From NCBI GenBank assembly GCA_012515455.1, contig JAAYYJ010000423.1:1-14922 (forward strand): a stretch of 14,922 bases of DNA, read 5' to 3'. The position numbers and the translations under genes are program-made. Origin of the DNA: Oligosphaeraceae bacterium. Lineage in GTDB: Bacteria; Verrucomicrobiota; Lentisphaeria; Oligosphaerales; Oligosphaeraceae. The notes under the pieces are model-generated. The model made no database searches. It was not told the DNA's origin and saw only the letters and a program-made list of their open reading frames with translations. Shown here in pieces: positions 6,098-13,917 of this stretch (positions are counted from its first letter, which is position 1; every line of letters starts with the position of its first letter).

Positions 6098-7690
6098 TTG
6101 TTCGCCCTCAATCCAGTCAGCCGGAAACGCTGGCAGCGTTTCCGCAGCCTGCGCCGGGCCTGGTACTCGCTGTGCCTGCTGCTGGCACTCTATGTGCTCA
6201 GCCTGGGCGCAGAACTGCTCTGCAACGGCCGCCCGCTGCTGCTGCGCCATCAGGGCCGCTGGTACTTCCCGTTCTGCCGCTTTTATCCCCAAAGCACTTT
6301 CACCCCCGGCGGCCCCGACACCAGAATCAATTACCGCCGCCTGGAGCAGGACCAAGCCTTCCGGGAGCAGGGCTCCTGGATGCTTTGGGCGCCCGTGGCC
6401 AACGACCCGCTGGCCATTGTCCCGCTTGAAGAACTGCAGGGACACCTGCGCAGCAGCTGCCGCCTGCGTAATATCCCCCAGCTTGGCGGCATCAGCGTCA
6501 ACGCCGAACTGATTATCACCCGCTATATCGGTATGGAGGCTTTCTACCCCGGCAACGCACCCGCGGGGAGGGGCAGGAAGCTGACGGAATTCTGGGACTT
6601 GCCGCCGGCCCTGCTCGACACCCTGCAACGGCGCCTGCAGCAGACCCAGGCCTTCCCGGCCGAGAGCTATCATTGCCCCGGTCGGGAAGGCCATCCGGGG
6701 GTTCAGATCACGCTTCCAGCCAGTGCGCCCCGGGCAGCCCCGCCGCTGCTGCTGCGCTTGACCATCAACGGTCTGCAGGGTCCCGACCTGCCGGCGCTGG
6801 CCTGGGACTTCGAACCCGGCGCCGCAGTGCCGCGCAACCAGCGCCAGAGTTATGAGACTTTGCCGGCGGAGTTGCGGCAGCTCATTACCGCGAGCCGGCA
6901 GCGCCTGGCTGGCGGCGAGTCGGTGTTGCCCCAGGAAGTTCTGTTTCAAGGCCGGAAGATGCTGCTGAGCTGTGAACAGGAATCCGTGCGCTTCCCGTTT
7001 CGTCCGGTGGCCGGTCATTGGCTGGGACTCGATGATGCGGGGCGGGATGTCTTCGCCCGGATTCTGTACGGCCTGCGCTCTTCCCTGAGCTTCGGGCTGA
7101 TACTGGTAATCTGCGCCATGACCGCCGGCACGGCGGCCGGGATGCTGCAAGGATATCTGGGCGGCTGGGTGGATATCCTGGGGCAGCGGCTGATTGAAAT
7201 CTGGAGCGCGCTGCCGTTCCTGTATATCATGATTTTGATGGGCTCCATCTACGGCCCGAGCTTCCAGCTGCTGATCTTCTGCTATGCTCTGTTCAACTGG
7301 ATTGGCATATCGTATTATATGCGGGCCGAGATGCTCCGCTTGCGCCAGCTGCCCTTTGTGGAGGCCGCGCGCTGTCTGGGCCTGCCGGGCTGGAAAATCG
7401 CCCTGCGGCACATCCTTCCCAACAGCCTGGTGCCGCTGATTACCTTCTTCCCGTTCTCGCTGGTCGGTGCCATCGGCTCTCTGGCGGCTCTGGACTACCT
7501 CGGCTTCGGCCTGCCGCCGCCGACCCCCAGCTTGGGGCAGTTACTGCAGCAGGCGCAGAATCAGCGCTGGGCCTGGTGGCTGATTCTGTATCCCTCGCTG
7601 ACCTTGTTCACGGTGATGCTGCTGGGAGTCTTCGTAGGTGAAGGGCTGCGCAACGCTTTCGACCCGCGGCGGCAGAGCCGCCTGCAGTAG
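6098..7690 (+). CDS. yejE: YejE-type peptide ABC transporter permease with large extracytoplasmic insertion
   Basis: A 530-residue inner-membrane permease of the DppC/OppC family, closest in pattern to YejE, which imports oligopeptides and microcin C. The N-terminus (RKRWQRFRSLRRAWYSL, one helix at 21-40, then RPLLLRHQGRWYFPF and WMLWAP) and the C-terminal core (WLGLDDAGRDVFARILYGLR at 308-327, GWVDILGQRLIEIWSALP, EAA loop EAARCLGLPGWKIALRHILPN at 422-442, LDYLGFGLPPPTPSLG) are YejE-like. Where YejE has a short linker, this protein carries roughly 190 extra residues (about 106-303) of unknown fold, expected outside the cytoplasmic membrane; E. coli YejE is about 341 residues. The start is TTG at 6098, backed by AGGAGG (6085-6090) 7 bases upstream. 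No yejA, yejB or yejF neighbour is visible, so its partners must lie elsewhere. It is the last gene of the run. Confidence 0.87.
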   Translation: MFALNPVSRKRWQRFRSLRRAWYSLCLLLALYVLSLGAELLCNGRPLLLRHQGRWYFPFCRFYPQSTFTPGGPDTRINYRRLEQDQAFREQGSWMLWAPVANDPLAIVPLEELQGHLRSSCRLRNIPQLGGISVNAELIITRYIGMEAFYPGNAPAGRGRKLTEFWDLPPALLDTLQRRLQQTQAFPAESYHCPGREGHPGVQITLPASAPRAAPPLLLRLTINGLQGPDLPALAWDFEPGAAVPRNQRQSYETLPAELRQLITASRQRLAGGESVLPQEVLFQGRKMLLSCEQESVRFPFRPVAGHWLGLDDAGRDVFARILYGLRSSLSFGLILVICAMTAGTAAGMLQGYLGGWVDILGQRLIEIWSALPFLYIMILMGSIYGPSFQLLIFCYALFNWIGISYYMRAEMLRLRQLPFVEAARCLGLPGWKIALRHILPNSLVPLITFFPFSLVGAIGSLAALDYLGFGLPPPTPSLGQLLQQAQNQRWAWWLILYPSLTLFTVMLLGVFVGEGLRNAFDPRRQSRLQ

Positions 7691-7704
7691 TCTCGCTGGT
7701 GCGG

Positions 7705-7718
7705 TCTGCCCCGGCAGA
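7705..7718. terminator. Weak bidirectional hairpin at the convergent junction
   Basis: TCTGCC-CC-GGCAGA is a perfect inverted repeat followed by ATTTA on the plus strand. It fills the 30-base space between the converging permease and DUF4886 genes. The stem is short and the T-run poor, so termination here is only plausible. Confidence 0.35.
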
Positions 7719-7720
7719 AT

Positions 7721-8554
7721 TTACAGGCCTTCCCGTACCGCTTTGTCGGCGGCAAAGCGCAGGAAAGCCGCATCCTGGTTGGAGAGTTCTTCGGGCACGA
7801 AAGTTATTTCTTCGAGTGTACAGCCGAAGAGGACAAACAACCAGACGCAGGCCTGCAGATACTGCCCGCGGCAATTCAGGTGGGTCAGGTCACGGCTGAT
7901 TTTCAATTCACCGCTGTCGCTGTCCCTCACCCAGCGGCATTGGCCGACCACATCGGAGGCCTGCGGAGGCAGATCGGGCCAGCGCAGAGTCTGCACCAGC
8001 TCAGGGTCATAATTCCGGAAGGGCTGTATTTCCTGCTGACGGGCGATCTGCACCGCCTTGCCGGTAGGGATCAGGCGCAGGCCATAGCGTTGCGCCAGAG
8101 CGCGGTAATTTTCGGTCAGGGCCTGATACATCTGCTCCTGGGTGATTCCCCATTCGCTGCCCGGCAGCAGGAAGGGCGAGTCGGCGCGGTAGGCCCAGGT
8201 CTGCTGGACCAGGATTTCCGCTTGCGGGGCATATTGGCGAATATACTCGATGATTTTTCCCGCGTAAGGCTCATAGGATTCTTTGCGCCAGCTTTCCCGG
8301 CTAGCCTGCTGAATGGTCACCACATCCCAAGGCGTCTCGAACAGGATATTGCGCAATCTGCGGCTGCCGTTGGAATAGATGGGGCAATTGCTGTCGTTCT
8401 CCTCGGCGCTGATGTAGGCCCAGTGCCGGTGCAGTTCGCAGCCGCCGAAGCTGGCCCGGCCGAGTTCCACCGTTTTGCCGGCTGAAGCCGCCACCCGGGG
8501 CAGATAGGCCCAGATGCTCTCGGAAAAGCTGTTGCCGATAGTCAGTATTTTCAT
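7721..8554 (-). CDS. DUF4886 SGNH/GDSL-like hydrolase
   Basis: A 277-residue protein with the DUF4886 pattern. The start MKILTIGNSFSES holds the nucleophile Ser9 in G-N-S-F-S. A second block, RASFGGCELHRHW (33-45), holds the likely oxyanion glycine. WDVVTIQQAS (76-85) is block III-like, TWAYRAD follows, and DLTHLNCRGQYLQA (222-235) supplies the Asp222/His225 pair. SGNH enzymes are esterases, often deacetylating sugars or acting on polysaccharides; the DUF4886 substrate is unknown to me. No signal peptide is seen, so it is probably cytoplasmic. It starts 38 bases after the end of purL on the same strand and may be read from the purL transcript. An AAGGA motif lies about 12 bases before the ATG, further than ideal. 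It is the last gene before the convergent junction. Confidence 0.85.
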   Translation of the reverse strand: MKILTIGNSFSESIWAYLPRVAASAGKTVELGRASFGGCELHRHWAYISAEENDSNCPIYSNGSRRLRNILFETPWDVVTIQQASRESWRKESYEPYAGKIIEYIRQYAPQAEILVQQTWAYRADSPFLLPGSEWGITQEQMYQALTENYRALAQRYGLRLIPTGKAVQIARQQEIQPFRNYDPELVQTLRWPDLPPQASDVVGQCRWVRDSDSGELKISRDLTHLNCRGQYLQACVWLFVLFGCTLEEITFVPEELSNQDAAFLRFAADKAVREGL

Positions 8555-8592
8555 TGCCAGTTCGTGTCCTTGCTGGGTTGTAGCCGGCGGCG

Positions 8593-11500
8593 TCAGGAAA
8601 AATACTCCACCCCGGCGGCAAAAATACCCTGTTCCTTGTTACCCGGGATATTGATGGCGATATTGCTGTCGATGCTGCGCTCGCTGTGTCCCATCTTGCC
8701 CAGCACCCGCCCGTCCGGACTGGTAATGCCTTCGATAGCGCAGGCGGAGCCGTTGGGGTTCCAGGGCAGACCGGCCGCCGGCCGGCCGTCCAGATCAGCG
8801 TACTGGAATGCCACCTGTCCGGTGGCCAGGAGGCTGCGCAGTTGTGCTTCGCTGGCACTGAAGCGTCCCTCGCCGTGCGAGATGGCCACGGCGTGGACCT
8901 CGCCCACGGCGGTCTTGGCCAGCCAGGGTGATTTTACCGAAGTCACGACCGTATTGACCATAGTTGCGGCATGACGCCCGAGATTGTTGAAGGTCAGGGT
9001 CGGGTCAGCGGGAGCCAGCGCGGGCCGGATTTCACCATAAGGCACCAGCCCCAGCTTGATCAGAGCCTGGAAGCCATTGCAGATGCCCAGGACCAGCCCG
9101 TCACGCTCCTGCAGCAGCCGCGCCATGGCCTCGGCGACCAGTGGATTGCGGAAGGTGGTGGCGATGAACTTCCCCGATCCGTCGGGTTCATCTCCGCCGG
9201 AGAAGCCTCCCGGGAAGGCGATGATCTGGGCTTGGTTGATAGCCTGGACTAATGCCGATACCGACTGCTCGATATCAACGGCCGTCAAATTGCGGATCAG
9301 CAGGCACTCGGCGATGGCCCCGGCCCGGGTGAAGGCCCGGGCGGTATCGACTTCGCAGTTCGTGCCCGGGAACACTGGTATCAGCACCCGGGGTCTGATC
9401 ACCCGCTGGCGCGGGCGGCTGCGGCTGCGCTCGGTCCAGGGCTGCCAAAGCGGCGGGGCGGGTTCGCTGGCCCGGGTGGGGAACACGCTCTCCAGGGGTT
9501 CCTGCCAGGCGGCTAGGGCCTGTTCCAGGGGCAGGCGCTGTTCCGCCCAGCGGATTTCCTGCACTTGCGTGGTTTGTCCCAGCCTTCTGGTCCCGGGCAG
9601 GGGATGGTCAGATTCCAGGATGATGGCGCCGTATTCGGGGCAGAACAGCTCTGCCGCCTTCCAGCTGGAATCGATCTCCAGGCCGAGGCGGTTGCCGAAG
9701 CACATCCGGGATACGGCGGCAGCGATGCCGCCGTGACCCACGGTATGGGCGGCCCGGACCTGCCCGGACTGAATCCATTGATACAGCTGGCAGTAATTTT
9801 TTCTCAGAGTGTCGAAATCGGGGATTTCGTGGTGATCCCGCGGTGCAGGCAGCAGGCTGATGCAGCTGCCTGCGTTTTTGTATTCTGGGCTGATCATTTT
9901 ATCTGCTTTAGCGCTGGTGACCGCGAAAGCGACCAGCGTGGGCGGGACATCCAGGTCATTGAAAGACCCGGACATGGAGTCTTTGCCGCCGATAGCCGCA
10001 GTACCGAACTCCAATTGTCCCCGCAAGGCTCCAAGCAGGGCCGCCAGAGGCTTGCCCCAGCGCTCCGGCACATCCTTGAGGCGTTCGAAGTATTCCTGCA
10101 GGGACAGCCGGACTTGCGTCACGTCGCCGCCGGCCGCGGCGATCTTGGCGATTGCTTCCACGACGGCATACAGTGCGCCATGGTAGGGACTCCAGGACGC
10201 TATTACGGGATTGTAGCCGTGACTCATCAAGGTGCAGGTCTCAGTCTGGCCCAGGCAGGGAATCTTGGCCGCCATGGCCTCATTGGGGGTCAAGCGGTAT
10301 TTGCCGCCGTAGGGGCTGAGCACAGTGGCCGCGCCGATGGTGCCGTCAAAATGCTCAATCAGCCCTTTTTGGGAGCAGACATTCAAGTCCCGCAGGGTCT
10401 GCAGCCATTCTGCCGGAAAAGACTGTATGGCGCGGGGCAGGAACGGGTTGGCGGCAGACTCCGGCTCGGTGATTCTGGCGGCGGCATGCTGGGTCACGCC
10501 GTTGCTGTCCAGGAACTCGCGGCTGAGGCTGACGATGGTCTTCCCCCGCCAGGTCATCTGCAGGCGCGGGTCAGCGCTGACCCAGGCCACCAGAGTAGCC
10601 TCGAGGTTCTCGGCCCGGGCCATCGCGATGGCCCGCTCGACCTCCTCGGCCGCAATCACCACCGCCATGCGCTCCTGGGATTCGGAAATCGCCAGCTCGG
10701 TACCGTCGAGACCGGCGTATTTTTTGGGTACGCGGTCGAGGTCCACTTCCAGACCAGGAGCCAATTCACCGATGGCCACACAGACGCCGCCAGCGCCGAA
10801 GTCGTTGCAGCGCTTGACCAGGCGGGCGAATTCAGCCGTCCGGAACAGTCTTTGGATATTGCGCTCGGTCAGGGGGTTGCCTTTCTGTACCTCGGCACCG
10901 CAGCTCTGCAGCGACTCGCCGGTATGGGCTTTGGATGACCCGGTAGCGCCGCCGCAGCCGTCACGGCCGGTGCGACCGCCGATCAGCAGGATGGCATCAC
11001 CGGGCTGCGGGCGCTGGCGCAGGACATTGGCTTGCGGGGCAGCTGCGATCACGGCCCCGAGCTCCATTCTTTTGGCCACGAATCCGGGGTGATACACTTC
11101 CTGAACTTTGCCGGCCGCCAGGCCGATTTGATTGCCATAGGAGGAATATCCGGCGGCCGCAGAGCGGGTGATTTTCCTTTGCGGCAGTTTTCCCGGCAAG
11201 GTCTCGCTCAGCTTCGCCCGGGGGTCGGCCGCACCGCTGATGCGCATGGCCTGATAGACATAGGAGCGTCCGGAGAGCGGGTCCCGGATTGCTCCGCCCA
11301 GGCAGGTTGCCGCGCCGCCGAAGGGCTCGATTTCGGTGGGATGATTATGGGTTTCATTCTTGAACATAATCAGCCAGGGCTCCTGCCGGCCATCGAGGTC
11401 CGCTTCGATGACGATGGAGCAGGCGTTGATCTCCTCCGAGGCATCGAGGTTGTCCAGGCGTCCCTGCCGTTTCAGCTCCCGTGCGCCGATGGTAGCCAGG

Positions 11501-12324
11501 TCCATCAGACAGAGGTCCCGGTTCTGACGGCCCAGGCTTTGCCGCAAGGCCAGATAGCGTTCATAGTCGAGGCGGATTGCAGCGGTATATTTCCCCGGTT
11601 CGAATTCCACCTGGTCGAGAACAGTCTGGAAGGTGGTGTGCCGGCAATGGTCGGACCAGTAGGTGTCGATGACTTTGATTTCGGTGTAAGTGGGCTCGCG
11701 CCGTTCCTGGTCCCGGAAATATTGCTGGCAGAAAGCCAGGTCGGCGCTGCTCATAGCCATGCCCATCTCCCGGCGCAGCGTAGCCAATTCCTCTGTGGTC
11801 AGGGTCAGGAATCCTGCCAGGGTGCCGATATCGGCAGGGATATCGCTGCTGGTCTCCAGGGTCTCCGGGATGGCCATGCTTGCTTCCCGGCTCTCGACCG
11901 GGTTGATCAAGTACTGCCGGACCTGCTCCAAGGCGCTGCGGTGCAGGGCCGGAGTCAGGGCATAGACGGTGGCGCTGCGCACCAGCGGCCGTTCGCCCCG
12001 GGTCAGCAACTGCACGCATTGAGCGGCCGAATCCGCGCGCTGGTCATATTGTCCGGGCAGATATTCCACGGCCAGGAGACTGCTGCCGGGCAAATCCGGC
12101 AGGGCATGCTCATAGACGAAATCGCAATTCGGCTCCGAGAGGATGCTGTCACGCGCGGCAGCGAATTCCCGGGCGTTGATGCCCGCCAGATCATAACGCT
12201 TGAATATTCTGACCTCACGCAATTCAGCCAGACCGAGATGTTCCTGCAAATCCGCCCGCAACTGTTGGGCTTCGATATCGAAGCCGGGACGCTTTTCCAC
12301 AAGAACCCGACGTACAGTACCCAT
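8593..12324 (-). CDS. purL: Phosphoribosylformylglycinamidine synthase (FGAM synthase), single-chain
   Basis: Fourth step of de novo purine synthesis: ATP and glutamine convert FGAR to FGAM in the cytoplasm. The 1243-residue chain holds all parts: a PurS-like N-terminus (VRRVLVEKRPGFDIEAQ), linker, synthetase halves and a glutamine amidotransferase. Signatures include WSDHCRHTTFQT (near 223), NETHNHPTEIEPFGG (near 323), GGRTGRDGCGGATGSSKAH, NDFGAGGVCVAIGELAPG, KDSMSGSFNDLDVPP and HTVGHGGIAAA. The amidotransferase (from about 980) has PGTNCEVD, nucleophile Cys1082 in GICNGFQAL, and His1213/Glu1215 in GHSER. The N-terminal wording and length fit the clostridial-type single-chain family better than the ~1295-residue proteobacterial form. 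The start is ATG at 12324, with GGAG seven bases upstream; an in-frame TTG just before it is less likely. The chain is intact with no frameshift. Confidence 0.97.
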   Translation of the reverse strand: MGTVRRVLVEKRPGFDIEAQQLRADLQEHLGLAELREVRIFKRYDLAGINAREFAAARDSILSEPNCDFVYEHALPDLPGSSLLAVEYLPGQYDQRADSAAQCVQLLTRGERPLVRSATVYALTPALHRSALEQVRQYLINPVESREASMAIPETLETSSDIPADIGTLAGFLTLTTEELATLRREMGMAMSSADLAFCQQYFRDQERREPTYTEIKVIDTYWSDHCRHTTFQTVLDQVEFEPGKYTAAIRLDYERYLALRQSLGRQNRDLCLMDLATIGARELKRQGRLDNLDASEEINACSIVIEADLDGRQEPWLIMFKNETHNHPTEIEPFGGAATCLGGAIRDPLSGRSYVYQAMRISGAADPRAKLSETLPGKLPQRKITRSAAAGYSSYGNQIGLAAGKVQEVYHPGFVAKRMELGAVIAAAPQANVLRQRPQPGDAILLIGGRTGRDGCGGATGSSKAHTGESLQSCGAEVQKGNPLTERNIQRLFRTAEFARLVKRCNDFGAGGVCVAIGELAPGLEVDLDRVPKKYAGLDGTELAISESQERMAVVIAAEEVERAIAMARAENLEATLVAWVSADPRLQMTWRGKTIVSLSREFLDSNGVTQHAAARITEPESAANPFLPRAIQSFPAEWLQTLRDLNVCSQKGLIEHFDGTIGAATVLSPYGGKYRLTPNEAMAAKIPCLGQTETCTLMSHGYNPVIASWSPYHGALYAVVEAIAKIAAAGGDVTQVRLSLQEYFERLKDVPERWGKPLAALLGALRGQLEFGTAAIGGKDSMSGSFNDLDVPPTLVAFAVTSAKADKMISPEYKNAGSCISLLPAPRDHHEIPDFDTLRKNYCQLYQWIQSGQVRAAHTVGHGGIAAAVSRMCFGNRLGLEIDSSWKAAELFCPEYGAIILESDHPLPGTRRLGQTTQVQEIRWAEQRLPLEQALAAWQEPLESVFPTRASEPAPPLWQPWTERSRSRPRQRVIRPRVLIPVFPGTNCEVDTARAFTRAGAIAECLLIRNLTAVDIEQSVSALVQAINQAQIIAFPGGFSGGDEPDGSGKFIATTFRNPLVAEAMARLLQERDGLVLGICNGFQALIKLGLVPYGEIRPALAPADPTLTFNNLGRHAATMVNTVVTSVKSPWLAKTAVGEVHAVAISHGEGRFSASEAQLRSLLATGQVAFQYADLDGRPAAGLPWNPNGSACAIEGITSPDGRVLGKMGHSERSIDSNIAINIPGNKEQGIFAAGVEYFS

Positions 12325-12473
12325 CAATCTGCTCCATTATCAGAATACAACCCACAACCCGGCGGTCTCGCTCAGCGGAGAAATTGATAATATAATGCTT
12401 GAAATGAATCCTTCCCGGCGCCCGCTGCAGTTCGTGGTCTGGTTCTTCGCTGCCCGCTAACAGGTCAGGGAAG

Positions 12474-12507
12474 CTGGGAGCGGCAGGCCAGGTGTCCGCG
12501 CTCCCAG
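12474..12507 (-). terminator. Hairpin downstream of pilC, candidate terminator
   Basis: CTGGGAGCG (12474-12482) and CGCTCCCAG (12499-12507) form a perfect 9-base-pair stem around a 16-base loop, 28 bases after the pilC stop on the minus strand. No T-run follows on either strand. The transcript between the pilC stop and the stem is very C-rich, so Rho-dependent termination or 3'-end protection is as likely as intrinsic termination. The rest of the 12325-12534 gap has an AT-rich patch at 12381-12400 and must hold any purL promoter, but I see no confident -35/-10 pair. Confidence 0.45.
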
Positions 12508-12534
12508 GGGGCATTTGCGGGGTGGGGGGGGAGT

Positions 12535-13794
12535 TCAGCCGCCGAGCTTGTCAATCATCTTGACCAGGGGTGCGAACAAGGCGATAACGATACCGCCGAC
12601 CACTACAGCCAGGAAGCAGATCATAATCGGCTCAATCAGTGAGGTCAGACCTTCGACGGCCCGGTCGACTTCCTCTTCATAGACGCCGGCCACGCGGTTC
12701 AGCATGTCCGGCAGCGCACCGGTCTCCTCACCGACTTCAACCATACTGCACAGCATCAGCGGAAAGACCTTGGATTTCTCCAGCGGTTTGGTCATGCCCT
12801 CACCTTCTTTAACCGCATCATGCACACTTTGAATCGCCCGTGACACCAGTTCATTACCGGCAGTGTCCTTCACAATCTGCAGAGCCTGCAGCACCGCCAC
12901 GCCGGAGGCCATCAGCGTCCCCAGTGTCCGGCAGAAGCGCGCCGAGACATTTTTTACCACCAGAGAGTTGAAGGGCGGCGTCTTCAAGGCAAAAGTATCA
13001 AAGGCGTAGGCGCCAAATTTGGTCTTCAGCAAAATTTTGAATAAGAAGATCCCCACGAACAGCCCGACTGCGAAACCCACGGCGTTATTTTTCAAAGCGT
13101 TGCTGGCATTGATGACGAATACAGTGATGGCGGGCAGGGTCTCACCGGGGAGCATCTCATCGAACATTTTAGCGAATTTGGGGATAATGAAGATCATCAG
13201 ACCGGCGGTAATTGCTCCTGCGATAGCCAGCACCGCGATAGGATAGACCATAGCCGATTTGACTTTGCCGGCAATGCGCTGTGCTTTTTCCATGAATTCC
13301 GCCAGACGGGTCAGGACGATTTCCATAGCGCCGGAGGCCTCGCCGGCCCGGACCATGCTGACGAAGAGTTTGTTGAAGGAGCGCGGGTTGGTAGCCAGTG
13401 CTTCCGAGAAGGTCGCACCGCCTTCCACCGCATCCGCCAAATTGCCCATGACCTTGAACAGTGCCGGTTTTTGGCCCTTGGCCTGCCGCTGCAGGGTGCG
13501 CAGGGCGCGCACCAGGGGCAGACCGGCATCCAGCAGGGTCGCCAGCTGCCGGGTCATGGTGCATAAATCCTTGGTGGGAATCTTCGGAGCACCGAACGTG
13601 AAGCCCGCTCCTCCTTTAGCGCCTGCAGCCTGACCACCGCCTTTCTTGCTGCCGGCGCCAATCTCGTTGACGCTGATCGGGAACAAGCCCTGCTGTTTTA
13701 ACAGATTCGTGGCTTCTTTGTCGTCCCCGGCCTCGATGTTGCCTTTACGCTCTTTGCCGTTGCTGTCAACCGCGGTATATTGAAATTTTGCCAT
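12535..13794 (-). CDS. pilC: Type IV pilus / type II secretion inner-membrane platform protein PilC/GspF
   Basis: A 419-residue inner-membrane platform protein of type IV pili or type II secretion, which couples the assembly and retraction ATPases to the growing pilus. The N-terminal MAKFQYTAVDSNGKERKGNIEA is the usual cytoplasmic start of the family. A Gly/Ala/Lys-rich linker (about 46-68) leads to two GspF repeats (about 78-201 and 281-402), each with the L-x-x-L-L-x-x-G-x-P/V-L and GE-x-S/T-G-x-L themes (RAGEASGAME at 149-158, EVGEETGALPDML at 353-365). Membrane helices lie near 183-205, 236-256 and 390-413. AAGGA lies about 8 bases before the ATG. It follows pilT by 123 bases on the same strand, a common order in bacterial pilus clusters. 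Whether it serves pili or pseudopilus secretion cannot be told here. Confidence 0.95.
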   Translation of the reverse strand: MAKFQYTAVDSNGKERKGNIEAGDDKEATNLLKQQGLFPISVNEIGAGSKKGGGQAAGAKGGAGFTFGAPKIPTKDLCTMTRQLATLLDAGLPLVRALRTLQRQAKGQKPALFKVMGNLADAVEGGATFSEALATNPRSFNKLFVSMVRAGEASGAMEIVLTRLAEFMEKAQRIAGKVKSAMVYPIAVLAIAGAITAGLMIFIIPKFAKMFDEMLPGETLPAITVFVINASNALKNNAVGFAVGLFVGIFLFKILLKTKFGAYAFDTFALKTPPFNSLVVKNVSARFCRTLGTLMASGVAVLQALQIVKDTAGNELVSRAIQSVHDAVKEGEGMTKPLEKSKVFPLMLCSMVEVGEETGALPDMLNRVAGVYEEEVDRAVEGLTSLIEPIMICFLAVVVGGIVIALFAPLVKMIDKLGG

Positions 13795-13865
13795 GGCCGT
13801 AATCCTTGTGTTATTTGCCCTCGGATGATGCAGTATGCTGCTGGGATCAGAATGTCGGAAGAACG

Positions 13866-13887
13866 TTCCGGTGCGGGGAGACCGGAA
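13866..13887 (-). other. Hairpin between pilT and pilC
   Basis: TTCCGGT (13866-13872) and ACCGGAA (13881-13887) form a perfect 7-base-pair stem with an 8-base loop within the 123-base pilT-pilC gap. No T-run follows, so it is not a standard terminator. It may shield mRNA ends or adjust the pilT:pilC ratio; that role is speculative. Confidence 0.35.
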
Positions 13888-13917
13888 TCAGGAGTGCCTC
13901 AAAGCCGGTCGTGCCGC

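Noticed and set aside
6062..7411. 449-codon minus-strand open frame opposite the permease gene
   Set aside because: It is Gln/Ala/Gly-rich antisense translation of a well-supported ABC permease, with no motif.
9565..12387. Two long plus-strand open frames (9565-10938 and 11032-12387) opposite purL
   Set aside because: They lie wholly or almost wholly opposite the intact purL gene, whose product matches its family from end to end. The antisense products have no family resemblance.
12395..12460. 21-codon plus-strand open frame in the purL-pilC gap, just after a TATAAT at 12391
   Set aside because: There is no ribosome binding site at proper spacing, no matching -35 element, and no neighbour on that strand. 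The TATAAT is probably chance in the AT-rich patch.
12325..12534. Possible purine riboswitch or PurR operator upstream of purL
   Set aside because: I could not find the paired-loop architecture of a purine riboswitch or a convincing operator palindrome in this short leader.
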